From assembly GCA_031362245.1 (NCBI GenBank), contig JANLSD010000168.1:23932-87931 (forward strand): 64,000 nucleotides of DNA. The letters are read 5' to 3'. A program made the translations under genes and the position numbers. The notes below the pieces were generated by a model, which was given only the letters and a program-made list of their open reading frames with translations, did no database searches and was not told the DNA's origin. Shown one piece after another: positions 28,001 to 35,640 of the stretch (its first letter is position 1; each line of letters begins with the position of its first letter). This stretch comes from JAAURS01 sp031362245. Lineage in GTDB: Bacteria; Cyanobacteriota; Cyanobacteriia; Thermosynechococcales; Thermosynechococcaceae.

Positions 28001-28047
28001 GGCGAACTAAAGGATGTAGAACTGGAACGGGACGTATCCAAAATCAT
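25015..28047 (-). CDS. putA: Proline dehydrogenase / delta-1-pyrroline-5-carboxylate dehydrogenase PutA
   Basis: This 1010-residue bifunctional enzyme oxidises proline to glutamate in two steps. The N-terminal TIM-barrel proline dehydrogenase (about 130-480) shows IRLLLRKAQEVGAAVHFDME, RLIKGAYWDQE and YGMADNLATALAKWGHRVRVY. The C-terminal aldehyde dehydrogenase (about 530-990) has SPWNFPLAIPMG, FTGSQEVG, the catalytic Cys in GYSGQKCSACSR and EIFGPVLAVM. No N-terminal DNA-binding domain is present, so it is not a PutA repressor. It is 12 bp downstream of the Uma2 gene and probably in one transcript with cphA. In Anabaena, PutA completes the AgrE route, and the same logic applies here. Confidence 0.95.
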   Translation of the reverse strand: MILDTSRSSSTSFSSPAYEEQTQTIALQLLAETTEKRSLFAKVRDQFRWDDKLLSWTMDNPSLRVQLFRLIDCLPSLTTKAEIARHLQEYLSDGAVELPQALKGLLNFTAADSMPGQVAATTLSTAVETLARKYISGETLKQALKSIEQLRKQSMSFTMDLLGEAVVTEPEAQAYLDQYLALMVQLTEASQQWSTVPQVDSADGVDVAKVQVSVKLTAFYSQFDPLDVKGSQAKVGDRIRLLLRKAQEVGAAVHFDMEQYRYKNATLETLKLLLMEDEFCDRTDIGITLQAYLRDSHQDLQDLILWAKQRGKPITVRLIKGAYWDQETIIARQNHWPTPVYNHKSSTDANFERMTQRLLENHEVLHAAIGSHNVRSQAHAIAIATALNIPKRHIEFQVLYGMADNLATALAKWGHRVRVYCPYGPLIPGMSYLIRRLLENTANSSFLKQSVADHPMEGLLAVPVWGEGDEDGNRVQPMPIASPTMTVTRINPSADTDFVTAQSRSDAAAALASVGQQLGQSYLPLVNGERVQTLKTIQSVNPSHPAEVVGIVGQMDMGQADQAIAAAKAAFHTWKRTPVVERAAILRRAADLLEARRHELNAWMVFEAGKPLQQADVEVSEAADFCRYYATEMERLDAEIVYDVAGESDRYFYRPKGIVLVISPWNFPLAIPMGMTVAALVTGNCALLKPAATTAVIAAKLCEILVDAGIPKGVFQYIPCGGSTVGTHLVKHPDVQMIVFTGSQEVGCQIYANAAILQPGQKHLKRVVAEMGGKNAIIVDESADLDQAVQGVVYSAFGYSGQKCSACSRVVVLAPIYDAFVARLVEATHSLNVGDAADPSTKVGPVIDGAAQQRIREAIAKAKTEATLALELPSPESGYFVGPVIFTDVDPQSTLAQEEIFGPVLAVMKAGNFEEALAIANNTNYALTGGLYSRTPSHIEQAKAEFEVGNLYINRSITGAIVARQPFGGYKLSGVGSKAGGPDYLLQFLDPRTVTENIQRQGFAPIEGMD

Positions 28048-28059
28048 TAAATCATTTCC

Positions 28060-28821
28060 TCAAGACTCTGAATCTGGCTCAATCCCTAACGCCCGCAACT
28101 GAGCCGTCAATTTTTCATTCCGCTGCCGTTCTGCTTCAACTTCACGCTGAGCACTCTCAACTTCACGCTGGGCACATTCAGCTGTCTCTTCTGGTGTGGG
28201 CACTAATCGCCCATCGGCTGCAAAAAAGCGTAGAGTTTGCTCATAAACCCCTAAAAATAGCCCTAACTGCTGACTCCACAGATGCCCTTGTTCATTAGAC
28301 TGAAGGTCTTCATACTTTCCATCTACTAGGTGAAATCCCTTGAATTCATAACTATGAGGATCGAACCAAAAGTAATCTGGCGTGCGGAATATATCTTGAT
28401 AAATCTGTTTCTTTAAGTCTCGATCTGTTTTAGCCGTCGAGTCCGACAGTAACTCAATAATCAGATTAGGATATTGTCCGTTTTCTTCCCAAACCGCCCA
28501 GCTTTTACGGGGATATTTTTGGGTGCCCAACACCACAAAAAAGTCTGGGCCTCTAAAATCTTCAGATTTGCTCTGACGCGCACTGTAGTAAGTGGTGAGA
28601 TTGCCCGCCGAGAAATAATCGGAACGATCTTTCCAGAACCAGTCAAGGCACTTGAGGAGCAGCATCATTTGCTGCAAATGCTGGTAACTTTCCAAGGGAG
28701 GCTCATCGCTATACAAGTCACCCTGTGGCCACACAATGCCATTGAGTGGAGCTTGATCCAAGCTTTGCTCTAAAACTTCAGTTGCTGAAGCAGACATTGG
28801 CGAAACATCCAAGGCTGGCAT
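28060..28821 (-). CDS. Uma2-family (DUF820) PD-(D/E)xK nuclease-like protein
   Basis: This 253-residue protein has the Uma2 fold of cyanobacteria. The core has GPDFFVVLG (Asp) and PNLIIELLSDST (Glu) as the nuclease-type acidic residues, and then DYFWFDPHSYEFKGFHL. The C-terminal 50 residues are a repeated charged coiled coil (AQREVESAQREVEAERQR). Such genes are numerous in cyanobacteria and their role is unproven. It sits 37 bp after cphA and 12 bp before putA, same strand, so it rides in the cyanophycin operon. Whether this is by function or chance is unknown. Confidence 0.82.
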   Translation of the reverse strand: MPALDVSPMSASATEVLEQSLDQAPLNGIVWPQGDLYSDEPPLESYQHLQQMMLLLKCLDWFWKDRSDYFSAGNLTTYYSARQSKSEDFRGPDFFVVLGTQKYPRKSWAVWEENGQYPNLIIELLSDSTAKTDRDLKKQIYQDIFRTPDYFWFDPHSYEFKGFHLVDGKYEDLQSNEQGHLWSQQLGLFLGVYEQTLRFFAADGRLVPTPEETAECAQREVESAQREVEAERQRNEKLTAQLRALGIEPDSES

Positions 28822-28858
28822 AGGTTTAGCTTAACATGTAGGCTTTTATGCCATCCCT

Positions 28859-31591
28859 TCAATCGCGTTGTGGGGCGCTCGGTTTACCGTTATTGCCTGC
28901 CAAAACAGGCGCAAGCACAGCCCCATTCTTAGACTTCACTTCCGAGGAAAATACGGTTTCTCCATCATCCAAAATTGGATTGCGGGCCATAATCAGCGCG
29001 ATCGCCCGACTCACACTATCAGGGAAAATAACCACCAGAGCATTCTCTGGGGCATTATCCAACGCCCATTCGATCGCCTCTGTCTCCACTAACTGAACCG
29101 TATGGGGCACTGGAGCACCATTGAGTGGCGTGGCCTGAATCCCTTTCACGATCATTTCTGCCGTGTTGCCCCGAGGGCGACCGCGATTGTCGTCATCTTC
29201 TTTGACAATAATCTGCTCAAAAAACGTCGCCGAAAGAGCGCCTAACTCAATCAAATCCTCATCACGGCGATCGCCCGGCCCACCCACCACGCCAATGGCA
29301 GGGCCAGACCAGTTTTTAACAAAGCTGCCCACCGCTTCGTAGCCTGCGGGATTATGGGCATAGTCTACTAGGGCATGGTAGCGACCGAGGTTGAATAAAT
29401 TCATCCGGCCTGGGGTTTGTTCTGCCGAAGCACGGAAGCTGCGAAGGGCGGCGCGTATCGCTTCGACATTCACACCTTGGACAAAAGCCGCCAGACTCGC
29501 CGCTAGGGCGTTGGCAATCATGAAGGGGGCTAAACCGCCAAGGGTGAGGGGAACTTGCTCTACCTTTTCAATGCGGTGAACCCAGTCCTGCTGCAAGATG
29601 GACAGGTAGCCCTCTTTCAAGACGGCAGCAACGCCACCCCGTTGGATATGCGATCGCACTAAAGCACTCTCTGCATCCATCGAAAAATAGGCAATCTTCC
29701 CAGGCACATACTCTGCCATCGCGGCAACGCGTTCATCGTCGGCATTGAGCACGGCATAGCCATCCACATGAACAGCCTCTGCAATCACCGCTTTGACCTT
29801 TGCCATTTGGTCAATGGTGTTGATATCGCCCAACCCTAAATGATCCGCCGCCACATTTAAGACCACGCCCACATCACAGTGTTGGAAGGCCAGACCTGAT
29901 CGCAGAATCCCGCCCCGTGCTGTCTCCAGAACCGCAATATCCACCGTCGGATCTTGCAGAATCATTTGGGCACTTTGCGGCCCTGTGGTATCGCCCTTTT
30001 CCACTAAATGATTGCTAATATAAATGCCATCTGTGGTCGTAAAACCGACCGAATCGTAAACCTGACTAAAAATATGGGCAATCAGACGCGTTGTGGTCGT
30101 TTTGCCATTGGTTCCCGTCACCGCCACAATGGGAACCCGAGTCGGCACTCCAGGGGGAAACAGCATACTCAGAATCGGTGCGGCAACGTTGCGACCTACT
30201 CCTTGACAGGGAGACACATGCATCCGTAACCCTGGAGCTGCATTGACCTCCACAATCACGCCATCGGCCTCAGCCAGCGTTTTGGTGATATCTGTCGTAA
30301 TTACATCAATGCCCACCACATCCAGGTCAATAATGCGAGACACGCGTTCTGCCATCCACAGGGTATCGGGATGGATTTCGTCCGTGCGATCAATGGCAAT
30401 TCCGCCCGTGCTCAGGTTGGCGGTTGCGCGCAGGTAGCAGACTTGGTCTGGGGGCAAAATGGTGTCAAGGGTATAGCCTTGACGGGTTAGCATTTCGTCC
30501 GTGGCATTGTCCAGGAGGATGTGGGTCAACATATTATCGTGACCTTCGCCACGACGCGAATCTTGGTTTTCCAGCTCTACCAGTGCGGCGATTGTGTCTA
30601 CGCCATTGCCGATTACGTGGGCAGGGACGCGCTCTGCGACTGCCACCACTTTATGATTCACCACCAAAATCCGGTGATCTCGCCCCTGGTAAAAGTGTTC
30701 TACAATCACGCCACTAGATACTTCACGGGCGCGATCATAGGCAACCTCTGCGTTATCCCAAGACTGAATATCGATGGTGATGCCGCGACCGTGGTTGCCG
30801 TCTAAGGGCTTAATCACAATGGGGAAGCCGCCAAGGCGATCAATGGTCTGTTCTAATTCGCTAAAGGAATAGATCACACTGCCCAGCGGGACAGGTACGC
30901 CCATGTGGGACAAGATATTTTTAGTATTTTCTTTGTTGCAGGCTAGCTCAACGCCCAAAATATTGCTGTGGGAGGTCAGCGCAGCCTGTACTCGCTTTTG
31001 AAATTTACCATAGCCCAACTGAAACAGGTCGCAGGTTTCTAGCTGCGTCCAGGGAATGCCGCGTGACTCTGCCTCACGCACCAGTGCCTCTGTGCTTGCG
31101 CCCAAAACAGACTCAGCCCGAAGCTTCAGGAGGTCATCTAAATCCTTTTCAAGCTCTTCTTTGGGATAGGTGCCCGTATCCACCAGGCTTTGACACAGCC
31201 GCAGCGCCGCTCTAGCGGCATAGCGCCCTGCCTCTTCGTTTTGATACTCAATCACAACCTGGTAGACCCCGGGGGTTGCGGTCTCGCGGGTACGACCAAA
31301 CCCCACAGGCATGTCAGCTAAGGTTTGCAGTTCTAGGGCCACATGCTCCAGGATATGGCCCATCATGGTGCCTTCTTGAACCCGACTCAAGAACCCACCC
31401 CGACACCCTGGGGAACAAAAATGCTCTTCAAGACTGGGCAAAACCGCCACCAGACCGTCATAAAATCCAGGCAGCGTGTCAGAAGGGCTATCCGCCAGCG
31501 CTTCCAAATCCAGTCTCACTAGAATGAGCTTTGAGCGGCGAATGCTCCAGTAGTTTGGCCCGCGAAGCGTCTGGGTTTGAAGGATTTTCAT
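28859..31591 (-). CDS. cphA: Cyanophycin synthetase CphA
   Basis: This 910-residue enzyme makes cyanophycin, the Asp-Arg polymer used as nitrogen store. Three parts are visible. The N domain (1-160) has SPGCRGGFLSRVQEG and the motif GHILEHVALE. The ATP-grasp domain (about 160-490, adds Asp) has IKPLDGNHGRG and GVIVEVNAAPGLRMH. The Mur-ligase-like domain (from about 490, adds Arg) has an intact P-loop TGTNGKTTTT, ETARGGILRSG, NVAADHLGL and VDYAHNPAGY. All three look functional. A tail of about 30 residues (SSEVKSKNG onward) exceeds the usual length. An NtcA-type site lies 182 bp upstream. It lies 37 bp before the Uma2 gene. A second, degenerate copy stands two genes upstream in this operon-like array. 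Confidence 0.96.
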   Translation of the reverse strand: MKILQTQTLRGPNYWSIRRSKLILVRLDLEALADSPSDTLPGFYDGLVAVLPSLEEHFCSPGCRGGFLSRVQEGTMMGHILEHVALELQTLADMPVGFGRTRETATPGVYQVVIEYQNEEAGRYAARAALRLCQSLVDTGTYPKEELEKDLDDLLKLRAESVLGASTEALVREAESRGIPWTQLETCDLFQLGYGKFQKRVQAALTSHSNILGVELACNKENTKNILSHMGVPVPLGSVIYSFSELEQTIDRLGGFPIVIKPLDGNHGRGITIDIQSWDNAEVAYDRAREVSSGVIVEHFYQGRDHRILVVNHKVVAVAERVPAHVIGNGVDTIAALVELENQDSRRGEGHDNMLTHILLDNATDEMLTRQGYTLDTILPPDQVCYLRATANLSTGGIAIDRTDEIHPDTLWMAERVSRIIDLDVVGIDVITTDITKTLAEADGVIVEVNAAPGLRMHVSPCQGVGRNVAAPILSMLFPPGVPTRVPIVAVTGTNGKTTTTRLIAHIFSQVYDSVGFTTTDGIYISNHLVEKGDTTGPQSAQMILQDPTVDIAVLETARGGILRSGLAFQHCDVGVVLNVAADHLGLGDINTIDQMAKVKAVIAEAVHVDGYAVLNADDERVAAMAEYVPGKIAYFSMDAESALVRSHIQRGGVAAVLKEGYLSILQQDWVHRIEKVEQVPLTLGGLAPFMIANALAASLAAFVQGVNVEAIRAALRSFRASAEQTPGRMNLFNLGRYHALVDYAHNPAGYEAVGSFVKNWSGPAIGVVGGPGDRRDEDLIELGALSATFFEQIIVKEDDDNRGRPRGNTAEMIVKGIQATPLNGAPVPHTVQLVETEAIEWALDNAPENALVVIFPDSVSRAIALIMARNPILDDGETVFSSEVKSKNGAVLAPVLAGNNGKPSAPQRD

Positions 31592-31662
31592 TTAGAGATG
31601 ATCTCTGCTAAGTCCATATGACATTGAAGACAGTCTGAAGCTGAATGCAAGAACTGGCTTTT
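31592..31662 (-). promoter_or_regulatory. cphA 5' leader shared with the second cphA-like gene
   Basis: The first 70 bp upstream of cphA resemble the first 95 bp upstream of the gene at 35640: plus-strand words TTAGAGATGATCTCTGCTAA and GAAGACAGTCTGAAG correspond to TTAGAGATGAACTCTACTAA and GAAGACAATCTAAAG. In this copy AGAGAT-G-ATCTCT is a perfect palindrome ending 2-4 bp before the start codon, where the ribosome binding site should be. This suggests that coding and control sequence were duplicated together. The function is not known. Confidence 0.55.
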
Positions 31663-31772
31663 AAGGATAATTCAAAAGAACTAAGCCCAGGAATCTATCC
31701 GTAGCGTTCAAAATCTTTTTGAGTAGCGTGAGGTCTACCCCTTAATTAATTTCAAATTGAAGGTCTAATTCT

Positions 31773-31786
31773 GTATCAGTTGCTAC
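31773..31786 (-). promoter_or_regulatory. Candidate NtcA box upstream of cphA
   Basis: GTA-N8-TAC is exact here (plus strand GTATCAGTTGCTAC), 182 bp before the cphA start and inside the 247-bp cphB-cphA gap. Read leftward, an ATTAAT(T) -10-like word lies 22-24 nt after the box (31744-31750), which is the spacing of NtcA-activated promoters. This would give cphA its own nitrogen-controlled promoter besides any read-through from cphB. Confidence 0.55.
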
Positions 31787-31838
31787 ATGACGCAAATTGC
31801 CGTTCAACCCTAGGATTAGTGAGAGCCACCCAGCAGCC

Positions 31839-32696
31839 CTATCGGATTCCCGAAGACGATAAGACTGTGCGACGTTGATAGTTATAGCGATCGCCCTGGC
31901 TCAGCACATGGACGGTCAGGTTATGAAGGCTCAGGGGGGTGAGTTCTTTCACCTCAGAATAATTGGTATGGGTCAAACCGCCCGGATCGATGATGGTGAT
32001 GGTGCCCTTTCCAATCACTTCAAAGGTTCCGTCATTCTTGAACGCAGCACAGGTGTCTTCGTCGATGCCCATGCCGAGTTTGTCTGGATGGGCGGCGATC
32101 GCACTGAACAGGCGAGCCATCCGATTTCGATTATGAAAATGCTGATCCACCAGCAGATCGGGGAAAAAGCCTAATCCGTCAGCTAGATCAACCAATAATT
32201 GGTTGGGGGATTCGCCGCTGCTTCCGCCTGCAATCATCTTTTCACCCATGATTGCGGCCCCCGCACTGGTGCCTGCCAAGGCAAGATTACCAAGCTGAAT
32301 CCTTGTTTTGATAGAGTCAATAAACTTGCTACCGCCCAGCAGGTCGCAAAGGCGTACCTGATCTCCTCCCGTCACAAAAATACCCGTGCAGTTGGCTAAA
32401 TGATTCAGCCAAAGCGGTTCGTCACACTCATTAGGGAGACGAATATCAAGAACTTGTACATTCAGCGCACCCATTTTTTCAAAGATTTGCTGGTAGCGAT
32501 CGCCAACAATACTCGGTTCTTGGGACGCACAGGGGATAATGCCGATTGTCGCCAGCGCTCCACCAGAACTTTGAAAGAACGCGGTTAAGATACTACACTC
32601 GTTAACCTTATCTTCTGCGCCACCAATCACCATGATGGGATAAAGGGTTGAAATTACCATAGTCTGTTGAACGAGAAGAGGTTGAGCCTCAATCAT
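31839..32696 (-). CDS. cphB: Cyanophycinase CphB
   Basis: This serine-type exopeptidase cuts cyanophycin into beta-Asp-Arg dipeptides. Catalytic Ser144 lies in LAGTSAGAAIMG. Other family marks are VIGGAEDK, FVTGGDQVRLCDLL, AGGSSGESPN, VDQHFHNRNRMARL and GIDEDTCAAF. The start at 32696 gives 285 residues. If instead Met13 (ATG at 32660) is used, the nucleophile becomes Ser132 and the length 273, the same numbering as the Synechocystis enzyme, so the second start is a serious alternative. It lies between the two cphA-like genes on the same strand, 91 bp after the upstream one. It is expected to be cytoplasmic, as it has no signal peptide. Confidence 0.95.
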   Translation of the reverse strand: MIEAQPLLVQQTMVISTLYPIMVIGGAEDKVNECSILTAFFQSSGGALATIGIIPCASQEPSIVGDRYQQIFEKMGALNVQVLDIRLPNECDEPLWLNHLANCTGIFVTGGDQVRLCDLLGGSKFIDSIKTRIQLGNLALAGTSAGAAIMGEKMIAGGSSGESPNQLLVDLADGLGFFPDLLVDQHFHNRNRMARLFSAIAAHPDKLGMGIDEDTCAAFKNDGTFEVIGKGTITIIDPGGLTHTNYSEVKELTPLSLHNLTVHVLSQGDRYNYQRRTVLSSSGIR

Positions 32697-32787
32697 AAAA
32701 TAACCCTAAGAGCTGCATAATATCACTCTGAGGAAGGAAAGCCCAAGTTCATTGAGTTTAGATACCCTCGTCATACCTAAGTTTTGC

Positions 32788-35640
32788 CTAAGTCTTAGTT
32801 GCGATCTCCACCCATTCTTTACCCTTTTGATAGGCCATCTCTACCGCAACACTCCCGAAGGCGAAGGCAACGACTCCGACAATTTCTCCAATATCGAGCG
32901 CCTGCTGGGCAACCTTTTGAACCACGACAGGCGCTTGGGCAATAAACCTTTTTTTTGCTTTAGTGACCTGATTCGCGATCCAACCCTTAACCCCATCCTC
33001 TTTTAGGGTTTTTCGGACACCTTCGACCTGAGGGCCGATCTCTGTGTCCCCTGAGTTCAACCGAGAGGGTGAAGACTGGCTCTGGGTTTTCGCCGGAGAA
33101 GTGAAGTGATGCACGGATTCGGCTGGAGTCGCCTCAACCGTTTGGGACTCAAATTTTCGATCCTCGGTCTTTACAGCAATGGCTGTTGTCCCATAGCATT
33201 TAACTTGCATTCCTCCTTCTAAGGCCCGTTCTCTCAGAGAATGCGCCTGCATCTCTTCCTTATTCTGGTTTTCGTGTCGTCGCTCACGCTCCAGGGCGAT
33301 CGCCGAGGTATAAAGCACGCTGGGCTGCATCACCGACGGCTGTAGTTCGATTGCTTCTTGATTTCTCACCTGCTCGTCGCTGAAATTCAAACATTGCCTG
33401 AGCCGTTCAAATTCATAGTACTCAGGGTTGAATAATTGCATTTGGATTGGCCCCTCGCCTGGGGGCTGCCAAGTCAAGGCATGGAAACTATGGAGCGCTG
33501 CCCGAATCTGTTCCACTTTTATGCCTAAAACGAAGGCCGTCAGGCTAGCGGCTAGGGCATTGGCAATCATAAAGGGTGCACATCCTCCCAAGGCGATCGG
33601 GATTTTTGCTACGTTCTCAATTTGATGAACCCAATCATCCTGCAAAATCGCCAGATGCCCCTTTTCATAGACTGCTGCAACGCCTCCATTGCGAACATGC
33701 GATCGCACCACCGGATTATCGGAGTCCATTGAAAAATAGGCCACCTTCCCCGCCACCCGTCCCGCCATTGCTGCAACCTGTGCATCATCGGCATTGAGCA
33801 CGGCATAGCCTTCTGGTCGCACGGTTTCGGCAATTACGCCATTCACCCTTGCGATTTGATTAAGGGTATTGATGTCCTCCAGCCCCAACTGATCCGCCAC
33901 TACATTGAGCACGACCCCCACATCACAGTGCCCAAAGGCCAAGCCTGAATGCAAAATCTCATCCTGCCCTATTTCTAAAACCGCAACCCCCACCGTCGGG
34001 TCTTGCAAAATCACCTGGGCATGCTGAGACGCTGCTGTATTGCACGTTTTGAGGGGATATTTGCCAATGTAGGCCCCATCGCCAGTGGTAAAACCCACCG
34101 CATCGTAAACCTGACTGAAAATATGGGCGATGAGCGGCGTAGGCGTCGCTTTGCTGTTGGCTCCCGTCACCGCAACAATGGGAATGCGCGTGGGTGTTCC
34201 AGCCGGAAACAGCATGTCGAGAATCGGCGCTGCAACATTGCGGCCCAATCCTTGACTGGGAGACACATGCATCCGCAAACCTGGAGCTGCATTCACTTCT
34301 ACAATTACGCCATTCACCTCAGAGAGCGGCTTGGTAATATCCGTCGTCAGCACATCCAGGCCCGCCACATCCAGGTCAAGAATACGAGACACCCGTTCCG
34401 CCAGCCAAACCGTATCGGGGTGGACTTCATCGGTACGATCAATTGCAATCCCGCCTGTACTCAGATTTGCCGTTGCCCGGAGATAGCAGATCTGGTCGAG
34501 GGGCAAAATGGTGTCGAGGGTATAGCCCTGACGGCTTAGCATTGCATCCGTGGCCCGATCCAGTTCAATATGAGTCAACACATTGTCGTGCCCCTGACCA
34601 CGACGGGTATCTTGGTTTTCCTGTTCCACCAGCTCCCAAATCGTGGCTTGTCCATTCCCAAGCACATGGGCGGGGACGCGCTCCGCCACCGCCACCACTT
34701 TATGGTTCACCACCAAAATCCGGTGATCCCGCCCCTCATAGAAGTGTTCCACAATCACGCCCTTGGAAACATCCCTAGCGCGATCGTAGGCCCCCTCTGC
34801 CTGCATCCAAGTCTTAATATCAATGCTAATTCCCCGCCCGTGATTGCCATCTAAGGGCTTAATGACAATGGGATAGCCCCCCAGCCGATGAATTGCATCT
34901 TCTAATTCTCTAAAGGCGTAGATCACCTCACCCAAGGGGACGGGAACGCCCAGACTGCCCAAGATCTTTTTGGTGCTTTCCTTATTGCCAGCCAGTTCAA
35001 CCCCCAGAACGTTGCTGTGGGAGGTCAGCGAAGCCTGAACCCGCTTTTGATATTTGCCATAGCCCAACTGAAATAGGTCGCAGCTCTCAATATGTGTCCA
35101 GGGAATTCCACGGCTTTCGGCCTCCTGAACCAGAGCGTCGGTGCTTGCACCTAAGGCTGCTTCAGCCCGTAGCCCAGCCAGATCCTCCAAGTCTTTTTTT
35201 AGTTCGGATTTAGGATAGGTGCCCGTATCCACAATGCTTTGACAAAGCCGGAGTGCTGCTCTTGCCGCATAGCGCCCTGCCGCCTCATTTTCATACTCAA
35301 AGACAACCTGGTAAATCCCAGGTGTTGCCGTCTTGAAGGTGCGACCAAAGCTCACCTTCATATCTGCTAAGGTTTGTAGCTCTAGCGCCACCTGCTCCAA
35401 AACATGCCCCATCAGGGTGCCTTCCTGCACTCGTCTCAAAAAGCCGCCCCGACAACTAGGAACACAAACATGCCCCTCAAGGCTGGGTAAGATGTCCTTG
35501 AGTCCATCATGGAACCCAGGAATAGCATCGGAAGGGGTATTGGCAAGCGCATCCAAATCCAGTCGCAGGAGAATGAGCTTTGTTTGACGAGTGCTCCAAT
35601 AGTTTGGGCCTCGAAGCGTCTGGGTTTGAAGTATTTTCAT
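32788..35640 (-). CDS. Second cyanophycin synthetase (CphA2-like) with ruined Mur-ligase domain and new tail
   Basis: This 950-residue paralogue of the neighbouring CphA aligns with it over about the first 735 residues. The ATP-grasp part is intact (IKPLDGNHGRG, VIVEVNAAPGLRMH). The Mur-ligase part is not: the P-loop TGTNGKTTTT reads TGANSKATPT, ETARGGILR reads EIGQDEILH, NVAADHLGL reads NVVADQLGL, and homology ends just before the VDYAHNPAGY region. In the N domain GHILEHVALE reads GHVLEQVALE. A unique tail of about 210 residues follows, polar and charged, with a hydrophobic helix near the end (IGEIVGVVAFAFGSVAVEM). CphA2 enzymes of diazotrophs, known to rejoin beta-Asp-Arg dipeptides, likewise lack a working Mur-ligase half, so this is likely of that kind. 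The reading frame is open, so it is not a pseudogene. Confidence 0.85.
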   Translation of the reverse strand: MKILQTQTLRGPNYWSTRQTKLILLRLDLDALANTPSDAIPGFHDGLKDILPSLEGHVCVPSCRGGFLRRVQEGTLMGHVLEQVALELQTLADMKVSFGRTFKTATPGIYQVVFEYENEAAGRYAARAALRLCQSIVDTGTYPKSELKKDLEDLAGLRAEAALGASTDALVQEAESRGIPWTHIESCDLFQLGYGKYQKRVQASLTSHSNVLGVELAGNKESTKKILGSLGVPVPLGEVIYAFRELEDAIHRLGGYPIVIKPLDGNHGRGISIDIKTWMQAEGAYDRARDVSKGVIVEHFYEGRDHRILVVNHKVVAVAERVPAHVLGNGQATIWELVEQENQDTRRGQGHDNVLTHIELDRATDAMLSRQGYTLDTILPLDQICYLRATANLSTGGIAIDRTDEVHPDTVWLAERVSRILDLDVAGLDVLTTDITKPLSEVNGVIVEVNAAPGLRMHVSPSQGLGRNVAAPILDMLFPAGTPTRIPIVAVTGANSKATPTPLIAHIFSQVYDAVGFTTGDGAYIGKYPLKTCNTAASQHAQVILQDPTVGVAVLEIGQDEILHSGLAFGHCDVGVVLNVVADQLGLEDINTLNQIARVNGVIAETVRPEGYAVLNADDAQVAAMAGRVAGKVAYFSMDSDNPVVRSHVRNGGVAAVYEKGHLAILQDDWVHQIENVAKIPIALGGCAPFMIANALAASLTAFVLGIKVEQIRAALHSFHALTWQPPGEGPIQMQLFNPEYYEFERLRQCLNFSDEQVRNQEAIELQPSVMQPSVLYTSAIALERERRHENQNKEEMQAHSLRERALEGGMQVKCYGTTAIAVKTEDRKFESQTVEATPAESVHHFTSPAKTQSQSSPSRLNSGDTEIGPQVEGVRKTLKEDGVKGWIANQVTKAKKRFIAQAPVVVQKVAQQALDIGEIVGVVAFAFGSVAVEMAYQKGKEWVEIATKT

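Noticed and set aside
34003..34539. 178-codon plus-strand ORF opposite the CphA2-like gene
   Set aside because: Mirrors a coding region with strong homology on the minus strand; rich in His and Arg like other antisense shadows.
32788..35640. CphA2-like gene as a pseudogene or sequencing artefact
   Set aside because: The frame stays open for 950 codons, the ATP-grasp motifs are untouched and the changes cluster in one domain, which fits functional divergence rather than random decay.
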